From contig DASUBV010000207.1 of NCBI GenBank assembly GCA_035763085.1, positions 1 through 61,537 on the forward strand: a DNA stretch of 61,537 nt, in the 5' to 3' direction. This DNA comes from DASUBV01 sp035763085 (GTDB taxonomy: Bacteria > Actinomycetota > Actinomycetes > Streptosporangiales > Streptosporangiaceae). The position numbers and the translations under genes are program-made. Shown here piece after piece: positions 9,303 through 18,432 of the stretch. Position 1 is the stretch's first letter, and every line of letters starts with the position of its first letter. The notes under the pieces are model-generated. The model did no database searches. It was not told the DNA's origin and saw only the letters and a list, made by a program, of their open reading frames with translations.

Positions 9303-10775
9303 GTGACCACCGGCCGGCAGCTGCGGCTGTACAACTCCCTCGGCCGCAGGCTGGCAGACTTCCAGCCGTCCGCCCCGGTAGCCGGCCTGTACAGCTGCGG
9401 CCCGACCGTGTATGCCTTCCCGCACCTGGGCAACATGCGGCCGTACGTGTTCGCCGACACGCTGCGCCGCGCGCTGCGCTGGAAAGACATCGGCGTCCGG
9501 CACGTCATCAACATCACCGACGTCGGGCACGCGGTCGCCGACACCGATACCGGCCAGGACAAGCTGGAGGTCGCGGCGGCCCGCGAGCGCCGCTCGGTGG
9601 AGGACATCGCCGCCTTCTACACCGACGCGTTCTTCACCGATACCGCCGCGCTGAACATCCTGCCCGCCGACGAGTACCCGCGCGCCAGCGCCTTCGTCGG
9701 CCAGATGATCGAGTTCGCGGCCCGGCTGGAGGCCGGCGGCTACACCTACCGGCTGCCGTCGGGCCTTTACTTCGACACCAGCAGGTCACCGGGCTACGGC
9801 ACCCTGGCCCAGATCGACGCCGAGGGGCAGCGCGAGGCCGCCCGCGTCGAGCAGGTCGAGGGCCGGCGGCGCAAGACCGACTTCGCGCTGTGGCGGGCCG
9901 AGGCGCCCGGCCAGCGCCGGGTGATGCGCTGGGACTCGCCCTGGGGCCCGGGTGCTCCCGGCTGGCACCTGGAATGCTCGGTCATGTCGATCGAGCTGCT
10001 CGGCCGGCATTTCGACATTCACACCGGCGGCGTCGACCACCGGGAACTGCACCACGTCAACGAGATCGCGCAGAGCGAGGCCTACCTCGGCGACGGCAAG
10101 CCGTGGGTGCCGTACTGGCTGCACAACGAGTTCCTGCAGCTCGGGAAGCAGAAGATGGCCAAGTCCGCGGGCGGCGCGCCGCGGCTGGCCGACCTGGCCG
10201 GGGCCGGGTACCACCCGCTGGCCTTCCGGCTGTTCCTGCTCGGCAGTCACTACCGCAGCCAGCTCGACTTCAGCACCGCCGCGATGGATGCGGCGCAGGC
10301 GACCCTGCGCCGCCTGGCCCGGCGGACCGAGCCGCTGCGGCCGCTGCCGGCTGCTGATACCTTCGCCGCCGCCTCAGCCCTGGTCAGCGACGATCCGGCC
10401 GCGGCCCGGCTGATCGGCGACATCGACGCGGCGATCACCTCGGACCTGGCCACGCCGCGGATCCTGGCCATCGTCCAGGACGCGCTGCGCGACACCGGGC
10501 TGACGACGCCGGGGCGGCGCGCCGTCATCGCGGCCGGCGATGCACTGCTGGGACTCGGCCTCGACACGCTCCGGGCCGGCGACCTGGACGCCCAGCACGC
10601 GGCGGACGGGCTGACCGCAGCGGACCGGCAGGCCATCGAGAACCTGGTCGACGAGCGGTCCGCGGCCCGGTCTCGCCGCGACTGGGCACGCGCCGACGAG
10701 ATCCGCGCCGAGCTGGAGCGCCTGAGCGTGACCGTCACCGACACCCCCGACGGCCCGGTCTGGGAACTCCGCTAG
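9303..10775 (+). CDS. cysS: Cysteinyl-tRNA synthetase
   Basis: Class I synthetase charging tRNA-Cys. 490 residues. Cys32 in SCGPTVY begins the zinc site, with LECSVMS and GGVDHRELHHVNE supplying the other ligands. PHLGN is the HIGH equivalent and KMAKS the KMSKS loop. A helical anticodon-binding region ends the protein, longer than in MshC (about 410 residues), which argues against the mycothiol ligase. The PHLGN variant and the position next to a divergent hisS raise the chance that it is a second copy. A GGAGG site precedes the GTG start. Confidence 0.9.
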   Translation: MTTGRQLRLYNSLGRRLADFQPSAPVAGLYSCGPTVYAFPHLGNMRPYVFADTLRRALRWKDIGVRHVINITDVGHAVADTDTGQDKLEVAAARERRSVEDIAAFYTDAFFTDTAALNILPADEYPRASAFVGQMIEFAARLEAGGYTYRLPSGLYFDTSRSPGYGTLAQIDAEGQREAARVEQVEGRRRKTDFALWRAEAPGQRRVMRWDSPWGPGAPGWHLECSVMSIELLGRHFDIHTGGVDHRELHHVNEIAQSEAYLGDGKPWVPYWLHNEFLQLGKQKMAKSAGGAPRLADLAGAGYHPLAFRLFLLGSHYRSQLDFSTAAMDAAQATLRRLARRTEPLRPLPAADTFAAASALVSDDPAAARLIGDIDAAITSDLATPRILAIVQDALRDTGLTTPGRRAVIAAGDALLGLGLDTLRAGDLDAQHAADGLTAADRQAIENLVDERSAARSRRDWARADEIRAELERLSVTVTDTPDGPVWELR

Positions 10776-10781
10776 ACCTCA

Positions 10782-10810
10782 CTGGTCCTCCAGGGGGCCC
10801 CGGCGACCAG
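10782..10810 (+). terminator. Hairpin after cysS
   Basis: CTGGTC and GACCAG form a six-base stem around a GC-rich loop containing GGGGCCCC, seven bases after the cysS stop. Weak and without a T-tract, but well placed. Confidence 0.3.
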
Positions 10811-10877
10811 GCTGAGAGTAAGCGGATGTCCTGCGCGGCGGGACAGGATGGTCGGGTCGCGCGCGGCGCGTCCTTTG

Positions 10878-12147
10878 TGCTCTTAGAGCAGTTAGTGCCA
10901 TAATAGGCATGTGCGGACGGCGTACCGGTGCCGGGCCTACCCCGACGCGGCACAGCAGGCGATGCTGAACCGCACCTTCGGGTGCGTGCGCGTGGTCTGG
11001 AACCGGACGCTGGCCGCGCGTCAGGCGCGGTACGCCACGGAGGGGAAGTCAACATCGTACGCGCAGGCGGACCGGGCGCTGACGGTGATGAAACGCGACC
11101 CGGACCTGGCGTTCCTGGGCGAGGTGTCCTGCGTGCCGCTGCAGCAGGCGCTGCGCCATCAGCACGCCGCCTTCCGGGCGTTCTTCGCCCGCCGCGCCCG
11201 CTACCCGAGGTTTAAGTCCCGGCACGGCCGCCAGTCGGCCACCTGGACCCGGTCGGCGTTCCGGATGCGCGGCACGGAGCTGCACCTGGCGAAGATGACC
11301 GGGCCGCTGCAGGTCACCTGGACCTGGCCGGGCACCGCCCTGGCCGGGCTGCACCCCACCTCGGTCACCGTGGCCCGTGACCCGGCGGGCCGGTGGTTCG
11401 TCACCTTCCACGCCGAGGTACACAACCCGGAACCCCTGCCCGCGGCCGGCGCCGCCATCGGCATCGACCTCGGGCTCAAGAACTTCGCGGTCCGCTCCCA
11501 CGGGCCGCCCATCCCGCATCCCCGGCACACGGACCGGTACGAACAGCGGCTCAAGCGGCACCAGCGGCGGCTGGCCCGCTGCCAGAAGAACTCCGCCAAC
11601 CGCGCCAAAGCTGCCCGGAAAGTCGCCCGCACCCACGCCAGAGTGGCCGACGCACGCCGCGACTTCCTGCACCAGGCCAGCACCCGCCTGATCCGCCAGT
11701 TCGACGTGATCGCCGTCGAGGACCTGGCGGTGAAGAACATGGTCCGCAACCGGAAGCTGGCCCGGGCCATCTCCCGCACCGGCTGGGGCGAGTTCCGGCG
11801 GCAGCTCGAGTACAAGGCGCAGCGGCACGGCCGCGTCCTGGCCGTGGCGGACCGCTGGTTCCCCTCCAGCAAGACGTGCTCGGCGTGCGGGTTCGTCCTG
11901 GCTGAGCTTGACCTCGGGACACGCCAGTGGACGTGCCCTGCCTGCGGCGCCCGGCATGACCGGGACGTCAACGCCGCGAAGAACATTCTTGCCGCCGGGC
12001 TGGCGGCAGCCGCCGCAAAGAACGGCGGTGATGCCTGCGGAGCGGACGTCAGACACGAAGGGCAACCTCCCGTGCAGACCGCATTGAAACAGGAACCCCG
12101 ACCCGCGAGGGCCGGTATCCCCGCCCCTCAGGGCAGGGAGTAGTCAA
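10878..12147 (+). mobile_element. IS200/IS605-family element carrying only tnpB
   Basis: The element contains a complete tnpB and no tnpA. The right end is set near the TAGTCAA at 12141-12147, because an epoxide-hydrolase frame on the other strand resumes immediately after it. A hairpin (CCCGCCC paired with GGGCAGGG, one mismatch) lies just inside this end. The left end is uncertain: a compact palindrome TGCTCT-T-AGAGCA at 10878-10890 is a candidate, and a clear TTGAC/TTGAT-type TAM was not found. Confidence 0.6.
10911..12143 (+). CDS. tnpB: TnpB RNA-guided nuclease (IS605 OrfB)
   Basis: 410 residues. An N-terminal OrfB helix-turn-helix region is followed by a RuvC-like core. Catalytic residues are Asp186 (GIDLGLKNF), Glu270 (VEDLAVKN) and Asp352 (RDVNAAKNI), close to D191/E278/D361 of ISDra2 TnpB. 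A zinc ribbon has Cys323/326 and Cys342/345 (CSAC, CPAC). All catalytic and zinc residues are intact, so an active RNA-guided nuclease is plausible. A guide RNA would be expected from the 3' end of the gene into the flank. With no TnpA nearby, movement would need a transposase in trans. Confidence 0.93.
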   Translation: MRTAYRCRAYPDAAQQAMLNRTFGCVRVVWNRTLAARQARYATEGKSTSYAQADRALTVMKRDPDLAFLGEVSCVPLQQALRHQHAAFRAFFARRARYPRFKSRHGRQSATWTRSAFRMRGTELHLAKMTGPLQVTWTWPGTALAGLHPTSVTVARDPAGRWFVTFHAEVHNPEPLPAAGAAIGIDLGLKNFAVRSHGPPIPHPRHTDRYEQRLKRHQRRLARCQKNSANRAKAARKVARTHARVADARRDFLHQASTRLIRQFDVIAVEDLAVKNMVRNRKLARAISRTGWGEFRRQLEYKAQRHGRVLAVADRWFPSSKTCSACGFVLAELDLGTRQWTCPACGARHDRDVNAAKNILAAGLAAAAAKNGGDACGADVRHEGQPPVQTALKQEPRPARAGIPAPQGRE

Positions 12148-12167
12148 GAGCAAGTTCAGGTGAATGC
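12060..12167 (+). ncRNA. Predicted omega (reRNA) guide RNA of TnpB
   Basis: By analogy with IS605 elements, the guide RNA scaffold overlaps the 3' end of tnpB and ends at the right end of the element, with the guide taken from the flank. Here the scaffold would include the hairpin near 12119-12140, and the guide would be about 12148-12167, lying in the epoxide-hydrolase pseudogene. The 5' boundary is a guess. Confidence 0.4.
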
Positions 12168-12610
12168 CCGGCCAGCCTTCCGGAGCCTGGCGGCCCATCG
12201 CGTCGGTAACGTGGCCCCTACGTCGCCGCCCTGGGCGACGTACCGGCTGTAGCCGAGGCGCCTCATCAGTTCCGCCCAGGCCTGGGCGATGCGGCCAGGG
12301 TCCCAGCCGATCTCGGCCGGCTCGCCGGAGAAGCCGTAACCGGGCAGCGACGGCAGCACGAGGTCGAACGCGTCCTCGGCGCGTCCGCCGTCTGCGGCCG
12401 GGTCGGTCAGCGGGCCGACAATCCCGAGCAGCTCTATCACCGAGCCGGGCCAGCCGTGCGTCACGATCAGCGGCAGCGCGTTCTCGTGCGGCGACCGCAC
12501 GTGGATGAAGTGGATGTCAACGCCGTCGATCGTGGTCGTGAACTGCGGCAGCGCGTTCAGCTTGGCCTCGCGGCGCGCCAGTCGTAGTCGGCCGTCCAGT
12601 AACGGCCTGG
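12148..12610 (-). pseudogene. Truncated, frameshifted epoxide hydrolase
   Basis: Minus-strand frames reconstruct the middle of an EHN-type epoxide hydrolase: YWTADYDWRA, then EAKLNALPQFTTTIDGV, IHFIHVRSPHENALPLI, THGWPGSVIELL, SLPGYGFSG and GGDVGAT, then VTDAMGRQAPEG and GIHLNLL. One missing base near 12570 and another near 12210 shift the frame. The N-terminal 50 or so residues are absent. The other end stops exactly at the right end of the TnpB element, and the C-terminal half is not found on the far side, so it is deleted. Confidence 0.85.
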
Positions 12611-12671
12611 CCTCGCGCCCAGCCGTGCAGCCCGGATCTACGGCGGACCTAGCCGGCGCTAGCGAAACTGG

Positions 12672-13028
12672 TCAATTCCGAGGAGGTGCGGCAGGGGGCT
12701 TCTGCCATGGCCAGCGGCCAGTTATCTCGACTTCCAGCGAGAAGCTCAGGAACGTGCGGATGACGACGATCAGGCCGAGTATCCCCACGCTGCGGAGCGT
12801 CGGCTGGACAGCTACTGTACGGACGATGTCGCCGGCCACCAGCAGTTCCAGCCCCAGCAGGATGGTCTGGCCGAGACTCCGGCGGAACCGGCGGTAGGTG
12901 CCGGCCTCGCTATGGGCGAGCCCGACGAGGGCGACGCCGAACGCCAGTAACGCCCCGACGACGATGACCGCGACTCCTGCGCCGTCAATCGCCATCCCGA
13001 TCTTGTCGATGACGTCGTTGTAGGGCAT
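12672..13028 (-). CDS. DUF1622 family membrane protein
   Basis: 118 residues with three hydrophobic segments at about 14-36, 52-72 and 80-95, and the DUF1622 pattern YRRFRRSLGQTILLGLELLVAGDIVRT. The family consists of small integral membrane proteins without known function. The gene stands alone between the epoxide-hydrolase pseudogene and the mannosidase operon. The 247 bases upstream of it (13029-13275) hold its promoter region and no gene that I can support. Confidence 0.85.
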   Translation of the reverse strand: MPYNDVIDKIGMAIDGAGVAVIVVGALLAFGVALVGLAHSEAGTYRRFRRSLGQTILLGLELLVAGDIVRTVAVQPTLRSVGILGLIVVIRTFLSFSLEVEITGRWPWQKPPAAPPRN

Positions 13029-13275
13029 CTCGCTCCCCCGCCCGTCGACTCAGCTGGTCGGCTCGCGGTGCACAGTATCCCGCTGAGGAGGTCGTCGCGC
13101 GGCCGGCCGAGTTCTAGGCGAACAATGTCTGAAACGCGCGCGACGCGACGCAGCCGGCCTCGGTGCGGACGAGCAGATGTGTCCTGCCTGCACGGTCGAG
13201 GCGACATGTTCCCGGCCCCATGCCGTTCGCACCGCCCCGCGACATCATCCCGGCCTGGCGCGGCCGTCTCTTACG

Positions 13276-16200
13276 TCATGCTGGGAGCCGGCTCAGGCGG
13301 ATCGTGCGGATCTCGAACGGGCGGAAGGTCAGCTCGACCGTGCCGCCGTCGGTAACGGGCAGTGGCCCGGCCTCGCGCAGCGGTCGTTCCAGCAAATCTG
13401 TCGGCGTCGCCGAGTGCACGGGGAAGTCCGCGCTCAGCCGGGCTCTGGCTCGCCCGCCCCTGGACTCGTACAGGCGGACGACCACGTCGCCCGACTGGTC
13501 GTCGGCCAGCTTGACCGCCTCGGTCACCACGGCCTCGTTGTCGACCGCGAGCAGGGGCCGGACCGGGATGGCTGCGGGGCCGCCGGCGCGGCGCCCGGGC
13601 AGGTTGATGAGGTAGCCCTCGCGGACCGCGTCGCCTATCCCGGCGCCCGGCACGAACGCGTAGCGGAACGTGTGCACGCCCTGGTCGGTCTCCGGATCGG
13701 GGTAGCGCGGCGCGCGCAGCAGGGACAGCCGCACCGTCGTCGTGGTGCCCCCATCGGCCCGCACCCCGCTGGTGACGTCGTGACCATAGGTCGAGTCGTT
13801 GACCAGCGCCGCTCCCCAGCCGACCTCACCGACATGCAGGAAGCGATGGGCGCAGATCTCGAACTTGGCCGCCTCCCAGCTGGTGTTGCAGTGCGTCGGA
13901 CGGAAGACGTGACCGAACTGGGTTTCCGCGGCCGAGCGGTCGGCGCGCACGTCGACCGGGAAGGTGACCTTGAGGAACTTCTCGCGCTCGTGCCAGTCGA
14001 CCTCGGTCTCGAAGTCGAGGCGCTTCGCGCCGGCCCGCAGCGTGACCAGTTGGGTGACACGCGAGCTGCCGAAGGCGCGGGCAGCGCGCACGGTGGCGGC
14101 GGTGTCGGTGGCCGGGTCCTCGGCCTTGACCAGCTCCAGCTCCGTGATGCCGGTCAGGTCGGTGGCGGTGTTCCGGTAGAACCGGTCCACGTCCCAGGCA
14201 TCCCACTCGACCGGCAGGTCGGGGTGCAGCTGCAGGAGGTTGGCGCTGGCGCCGCTGGCCAGCGCCTCACGGCCAGCGGCCAGATCGGTCACCGAGGTGA
14301 CCAGGCCGCGCTCGTCGATGACCACCCGGAGCAGGCCGTTATCCAGCAGGTAGCCGCCGCCAGGCAGATGCCGTGCCTCGACGGCGGACGCGGGCGCCGC
14401 GGGGCGCCCGGCGGCCATGGCCGGGATGCCGTCACGCTCGAACGGCGCGGCGTTGAAGATGATCCCGTCGTCCGGTCCGGCGCCGGCCGGGTCCCCGGCG
14501 AGCGCGCGCTGGGCGCCGGCGATGATCTCCTCCAGCTCCGCGGCCACGATCGCGTAGGTGGCACGCGCCTCGCGGTGCACCCAGGCGATGGACGAGCCGG
14601 GCAGGATGTCGTGGAACTGGTGCAGCAGTACCGTCTGCCACAGCCGCTCCAGCCGCTGGTACGGGTAGCGGCACCCGGCCCGGACGGCGGCCGTGGCCGC
14701 CCACAGCTCGGCCTCGCGCAGCAGATGCTCGGCGCGCCGGTTGCCCTGCTTGGTCCTGGCCTGGGAGGTGTAGGTGCCGCGGTGCAGCTCCAGGTACAGC
14801 TCCCCCACCCACACCGGCGGATCCGGGTACTCGGCCTGCGCCTTGGCGAAGAAGTCGGCCGGCTTCTCGATGTGCACGCGGGCTGAGCCCTCCAGGCTGC
14901 CGAGCCGCCGGGCCCAGGCCAGCATCTCCTCGGTCGGGCCGCCGCCGCCGTCGCCGTAGCCGAACGGCGCCAGCGAGCGCCGGGCCCGGCCCTTCTCGCG
15001 GAAGTTGCGGACCAGGTAGGCGAGCTGGGAGCCGGAGAGGTCCGCGTTGTAGGTGTCCACCGGCGGGAAGTGCGTGAACACGCGGGTGCCGTCGATGCCC
15101 TCCCAGTCGAAGGTGTGATGCGGGAAGCGGTTCGTCGTGCTCCAGCTGATCTTCTGGGTCAGGAACCACTTCGAGCCCGACAGCCTGATCAGCTGCGGCA
15201 GCGCGCCGGAGTAGCCGAAGGAGTCAGGCAGCCACACCTCCTGGGTCTCGACACCGAACTCCTCCAGGAAGAAGCGCTTGCCGTAGACGAACTGACGGGC
15301 CATGGCCTCGCCGCCGGGCATGTTGGCGTCCGCCTCCACCCACATGCCGCCGACCGGCACGAACTGGCCCGCCGCGACCTTCTCGGTGACCCGGGCGAAC
15401 ACCTGCGGGTGATGCTCCTTGATCCAGGCCAGCTGCTGGGCCTGAGACATGACGAAGATGAAGTCCGGGTGCTCGTCCATCAGCGCCGTGACGTTGGCCG
15501 CCGTCCGGGCTACCTTCCGGACGGTCTCGCGCAGCGGCCACAGCCAGGCCGAGTCGATGTGGGCGTGGCCCGTCGCCGAGACCAGGTGCGCGGACGCATG
15601 GGCCGGCGCGGCCAGCGCCGGGGCCAGCTCACCGCGGGCGGCCGCGGCCGTGGCCGGCACGTCATCCAGGCTCAGCGCGTCCAGCGCCCGCTCCACCGCC
15701 CGCAGGATCTCCCAGCGCCGCGGCTCGTCCGCCGGCAGCTCGTGCATCAGCTGGCTGAGCACCTCCAGGTCCTGGACGAGTTCCCAGACCTCAGCGTGGA
15801 AGACGGCCAGCTCGGCCCGCCGCAGCCGGTACAGCGGCTGGTCCCCGGCGGTGAGCGTGTCGCCGAGCCTGGTGACCGGTCCCTCGATCAGCGGGTTGGC
15901 CGCCGCCTCGACGAAGAACCGGACCTGGCCGCCGGTTGGCGCCAGCTGGCTCAGCCGCACCGACGTCTGCCGCGGGTGCAGCCCGCGCACCGGGGAGCCG
16001 TCCGGCAGGTAGATCAGGCCTTCCGCGGTGAAGCCGGGGCCGTCGCCGAAGCCGAGGTCGATGACCGCCTCCACCGCCCGCCCGGCCCACTGCGGCGGCA
16101 CCGCCCCGGTAAAGGAGAACCAGGTGGTACCCCACGGCCTGCCCCAGGGTTCCCCCACCGAGGCCGGCTGGTACTCGGCCGCCAGCCCCTCGGCCGGCGG

Positions 16201-16329
16201 CACCGGCTCGCCAGGTGCGTGCCAGGCGGCTACCTGCAGCGGCACCGTCGCCCCGTGCACGGCGGGGCGGATCCGCTCCCGCAGCACCCGGTCCAGGCGT
16301 CGCTCAGTCAGCAGGCGGTCGTCATGCAT
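13276..16329 (-). CDS. Alpha-mannosidase, glycoside hydrolase family 38
   Basis: 1017 residues. It hydrolyses alpha-mannosides by a zinc-dependent retaining mechanism. The N-terminal beta domain is followed by the GH38 catalytic domain, with zinc ligands His257 and Asp259 (GHAHIDSAW), the nucleophile Asp369 (WLPDSFGYSGALPQ) and the zinc-site QFHDILPGSS. A helical middle domain and C-terminal beta domains complete it. There is no signal peptide, so it acts in the cytoplasm on imported oligosaccharides. The ATG follows a strong GGAGGAG site. It is the last gene of the ABC importer operon, 124 bases after the binding-protein gene. Confidence 0.95.
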   Translation of the reverse strand: MHDDRLLTERRLDRVLRERIRPAVHGATVPLQVAAWHAPGEPVPPAEGLAAEYQPASVGEPWGRPWGTTWFSFTGAVPPQWAGRAVEAVIDLGFGDGPGFTAEGLIYLPDGSPVRGLHPRQTSVRLSQLAPTGGQVRFFVEAAANPLIEGPVTRLGDTLTAGDQPLYRLRRAELAVFHAEVWELVQDLEVLSQLMHELPADEPRRWEILRAVERALDALSLDDVPATAAAARGELAPALAAPAHASAHLVSATGHAHIDSAWLWPLRETVRKVARTAANVTALMDEHPDFIFVMSQAQQLAWIKEHHPQVFARVTEKVAAGQFVPVGGMWVEADANMPGGEAMARQFVYGKRFFLEEFGVETQEVWLPDSFGYSGALPQLIRLSGSKWFLTQKISWSTTNRFPHHTFDWEGIDGTRVFTHFPPVDTYNADLSGSQLAYLVRNFREKGRARRSLAPFGYGDGGGGPTEEMLAWARRLGSLEGSARVHIEKPADFFAKAQAEYPDPPVWVGELYLELHRGTYTSQARTKQGNRRAEHLLREAELWAATAAVRAGCRYPYQRLERLWQTVLLHQFHDILPGSSIAWVHREARATYAIVAAELEEIIAGAQRALAGDPAGAGPDDGIIFNAAPFERDGIPAMAAGRPAAPASAVEARHLPGGGYLLDNGLLRVVIDERGLVTSVTDLAAGREALASGASANLLQLHPDLPVEWDAWDVDRFYRNTATDLTGITELELVKAEDPATDTAATVRAARAFGSSRVTQLVTLRAGAKRLDFETEVDWHEREKFLKVTFPVDVRADRSAAETQFGHVFRPTHCNTSWEAAKFEICAHRFLHVGEVGWGAALVNDSTYGHDVTSGVRADGGTTTTVRLSLLRAPRYPDPETDQGVHTFRYAFVPGAGIGDAVREGYLINLPGRRAGGPAAIPVRPLLAVDNEAVVTEAVKLADDQSGDVVVRLYESRGGRARARLSADFPVHSATPTDLLERPLREAGPLPVTDGGTVELTFRPFEIRTIRLSRLPA

Positions 16330-16405
16330 CAGATCTGCTCCTCCGCTAAGTGTGCAGGCCCCGGGCGCTGGGGTTCGGGGGGTTGGCCCCGGGCTGGCAG
16401 CAGTC

Positions 16406-16439
16406 CCCGGGGCGGCGTGCCGCGGCACGCCGCCCCGGG
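16406..16439. repeat. Perfect 34-bp palindrome between binding-protein and mannosidase genes
   Basis: Both 17-base halves are exact reverse complements (CCCGGGGCGGCGTGCCG and its complement), 14 bases after the stop of the binding-protein gene. As RNA it forms an extremely stable hairpin. Likely roles are partial termination or protection of the upstream mRNA 3' end, giving more binding protein than mannosidase. Confidence 0.75.
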
Positions 16440-16453
16440 TTGCTGTCCGGTGG

Positions 16454-18376
16454 TCAGCTCTTCGGCCGGATGTAGCCGTCCTCGAGCATCACCGTCAGCT
16501 CCTGTGTCATGTTGCCCTGGCCCAGGACATTCCACAGCGGGCTGGTGCCCTGCGAGTTCACCGGCGGCCAGTCGGTGAAGTTCCGTGACGAGTAGGGGAA
16601 CTGGTACACCTTCGTCGCGTACGTGAGGAAGGGCAGCTGCTGGTTGACCAGGCGCGCCCAGTCCCAGACCAGCTTGTTCATCTGCGGGCCTGGCCCCACC
16701 GTCTCTGACTCCTGATCGATGGTGGCGGGGACGTTGACCCTGCCGAGACCGGGCACGTTCATGACCGGCCCGAAGCCCAGGCCGCGGTCACCAGAGAAGT
16801 CGCCGAGATTCTCGAAGTTCGTAATCGACCCCAGCAGCTGGTCGATGTTGTTGTAAAGGGGATTGGGCCCGCCCTGGAGATCCATGGACAGCTGGAAGTC
16901 TCCCTTGAACACGTCGTTGGCCTGGGTCGTGCCCTGAGTCGAGTCGAGGCTGGAGTGGATCCCGAAGGCGGTGAGGGCGGCAGAGGCCTGGTCGAACGAT
17001 GAGACGATGTCGCTCGTCGCGGAGTTGACCAGGAACGTCAGCGTGAACGGCTTGCCGTTGGGCATGATCCAGGTTCCGCCGCGCTGGTGGAACCCGGCCG
17101 ACTGCAGCAGCGAGGCGGCTTTGGCGTGATTCACCGGATAGGTGTTGAGCGAGCTGATCTGTTTCGGGGTGAGATAGAGCGGGTTCAGGTAGGTGGGCAG
17201 ACCGTCAGGGGTTTCGTTCAGGACACCACCCCGGTCGGTGACGGAACTGCCGCCGTAGGCCGACGCCACCATGTTCGCCCGCGGTATCACGTACGCGATC
17301 GCCTGGCGCACTGCAGTCATGTTCAAAGGGTAAGCATGGCTGTTGAATACGAGGCTGAAGGTGAATCCCCGGGGGATCGCGGTGTTCGACCCCTGCGTCG
17401 ACTGCCACCGCTTCAGGATCGCCGGCGACATGTAGACGTTGGAAAAGTCCGCCGCGCCCGAGAACAGCTTCGGGTAGATGGCCTGGTTCTGGTCGTTCAG
17501 GTATTCGATGCCGGGGATGTGGACGCGGGAGGCGTCGTAGAAGCCCGGCCACTTCACCATCAGCGCCTCGGCGGTGTTAATGGCCTTGAGCGTGAAGGGA
17601 CCGTCTCCGATCATCTTCGGCACGTTGTAGGCCGACAGTTTCTTGAATGCTGCCTTCATCGCCGTGTACTGGGGCATCTTCGCGGCGGCCGTGGGGTTCT
17701 TGTTGTTCTCGGCCCAGTACGCCAGCTCATCCTGCTTCATGGACGAGGTCACGAACTGGCCGTAGGTGCTGGCCGGCACGACGGTCTGCGGGAAGAGCTC
17801 GTCCTCGAGCAGGGCCATGTTGGTGCCCGGCCGGGTGGTGAGCACGACCTCCTGCGGGTTCGGGGCGCTCACGTTGGACATGTACAGCCAGCCGCCGTTG
17901 CCCTGGGAGCTGGTGCCGCCGAGGCCGTTCAGCAGGATCGTGTCATACACATCGGTGCTGGTCACCGGCTTGCCGTTCTGCCATTTCACCCCCGGACGCA
18001 GGTGGATGGTCAGGGTGTTGCCGCTCACCGACCAGCTACTGGCCAGCTGGGGCGTGAAACTCGTGAGGCTCGGATCGTTCTCGACCGCCAGGGGCAGCTG
18101 TACTAGCCCTTCGCCGATGAGGAGAGCGGTCGGGTTGTACTGATTGAGCGACCACGTGGTGCCCCAGCTACAGCATGGGTCCCATTTCAGGTAGGAGCCC
18201 GTGCTGGAACTCCCGCCTCCGCCGCCTCCGCCGCCGCCGCTGCTGCACGCCGCGGCCAGCAGGGCGACGACTAAGCCGGCCGCGGCCAGCCGCGCCGGCC
18301 TGCGGAAGACGCCGGGACGTGACCGGACAGGGACCGGGTTTCCTGGCGGAGGGCTGCCCTTGGCTCTTCTTCTCAC
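16454..18376 (-). CDS. ABC importer substrate-binding lipoprotein, family 5
   Basis: 640 residues. The basic N-terminus and hydrophobic segment end in the lipobox LLAAAC, with lipidated Cys44, followed by a Ser/Gly linker containing a long Gly run. The remainder is a family 5 (Dpp/Opp/Nik) binding protein, with FTPQLASSWSVSGNTLTIHLRPGVKWQNGKPVTSTDV as the typical signature. It sits on the outer face of the membrane and delivers ligand to the permeases encoded upstream. GTG start after AAGGAGGAAG. Family 5 proteins bind peptides or oligosaccharides; the adjacent mannosidase favours mannosyl oligosaccharides. Confidence 0.93.
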   Translation of the reverse strand: MRRRAKGSPPPGNPVPVRSRPGVFRRPARLAAAGLVVALLAAACSSGGGGGGGGGSSSTGSYLKWDPCCSWGTTWSLNQYNPTALLIGEGLVQLPLAVENDPSLTSFTPQLASSWSVSGNTLTIHLRPGVKWQNGKPVTSTDVYDTILLNGLGGTSSQGNGGWLYMSNVSAPNPQEVVLTTRPGTNMALLEDELFPQTVVPASTYGQFVTSSMKQDELAYWAENNKNPTAAAKMPQYTAMKAAFKKLSAYNVPKMIGDGPFTLKAINTAEALMVKWPGFYDASRVHIPGIEYLNDQNQAIYPKLFSGAADFSNVYMSPAILKRWQSTQGSNTAIPRGFTFSLVFNSHAYPLNMTAVRQAIAYVIPRANMVASAYGGSSVTDRGGVLNETPDGLPTYLNPLYLTPKQISSLNTYPVNHAKAASLLQSAGFHQRGGTWIMPNGKPFTLTFLVNSATSDIVSSFDQASAALTAFGIHSSLDSTQGTTQANDVFKGDFQLSMDLQGGPNPLYNNIDQLLGSITNFENLGDFSGDRGLGFGPVMNVPGLGRVNVPATIDQESETVGPGPQMNKLVWDWARLVNQQLPFLTYATKVYQFPYSSRNFTDWPPVNSQGTSPLWNVLGQGNMTQELTVMLEDGYIRPKS

Positions 18377-18432
18377 TTCTTCCTCCTTAGCGCCGAAGAG
18401 GTTGTACGGGCGTCAGTTGTCCCCGTCCCCGG

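Noticed and set aside
10776..10910. Left flank of the TnpB element as the missing half of the epoxide-hydrolase gene
   Set aside because: Minus-strand translation shows no hydrolase C-terminal motifs; the left end and TAM could not be fixed.
13177..14886. 569-codon rightward open frame opposite the mannosidase
   Set aside because: Antisense shadow with skewed composition; GH38 motifs are on the minus strand.
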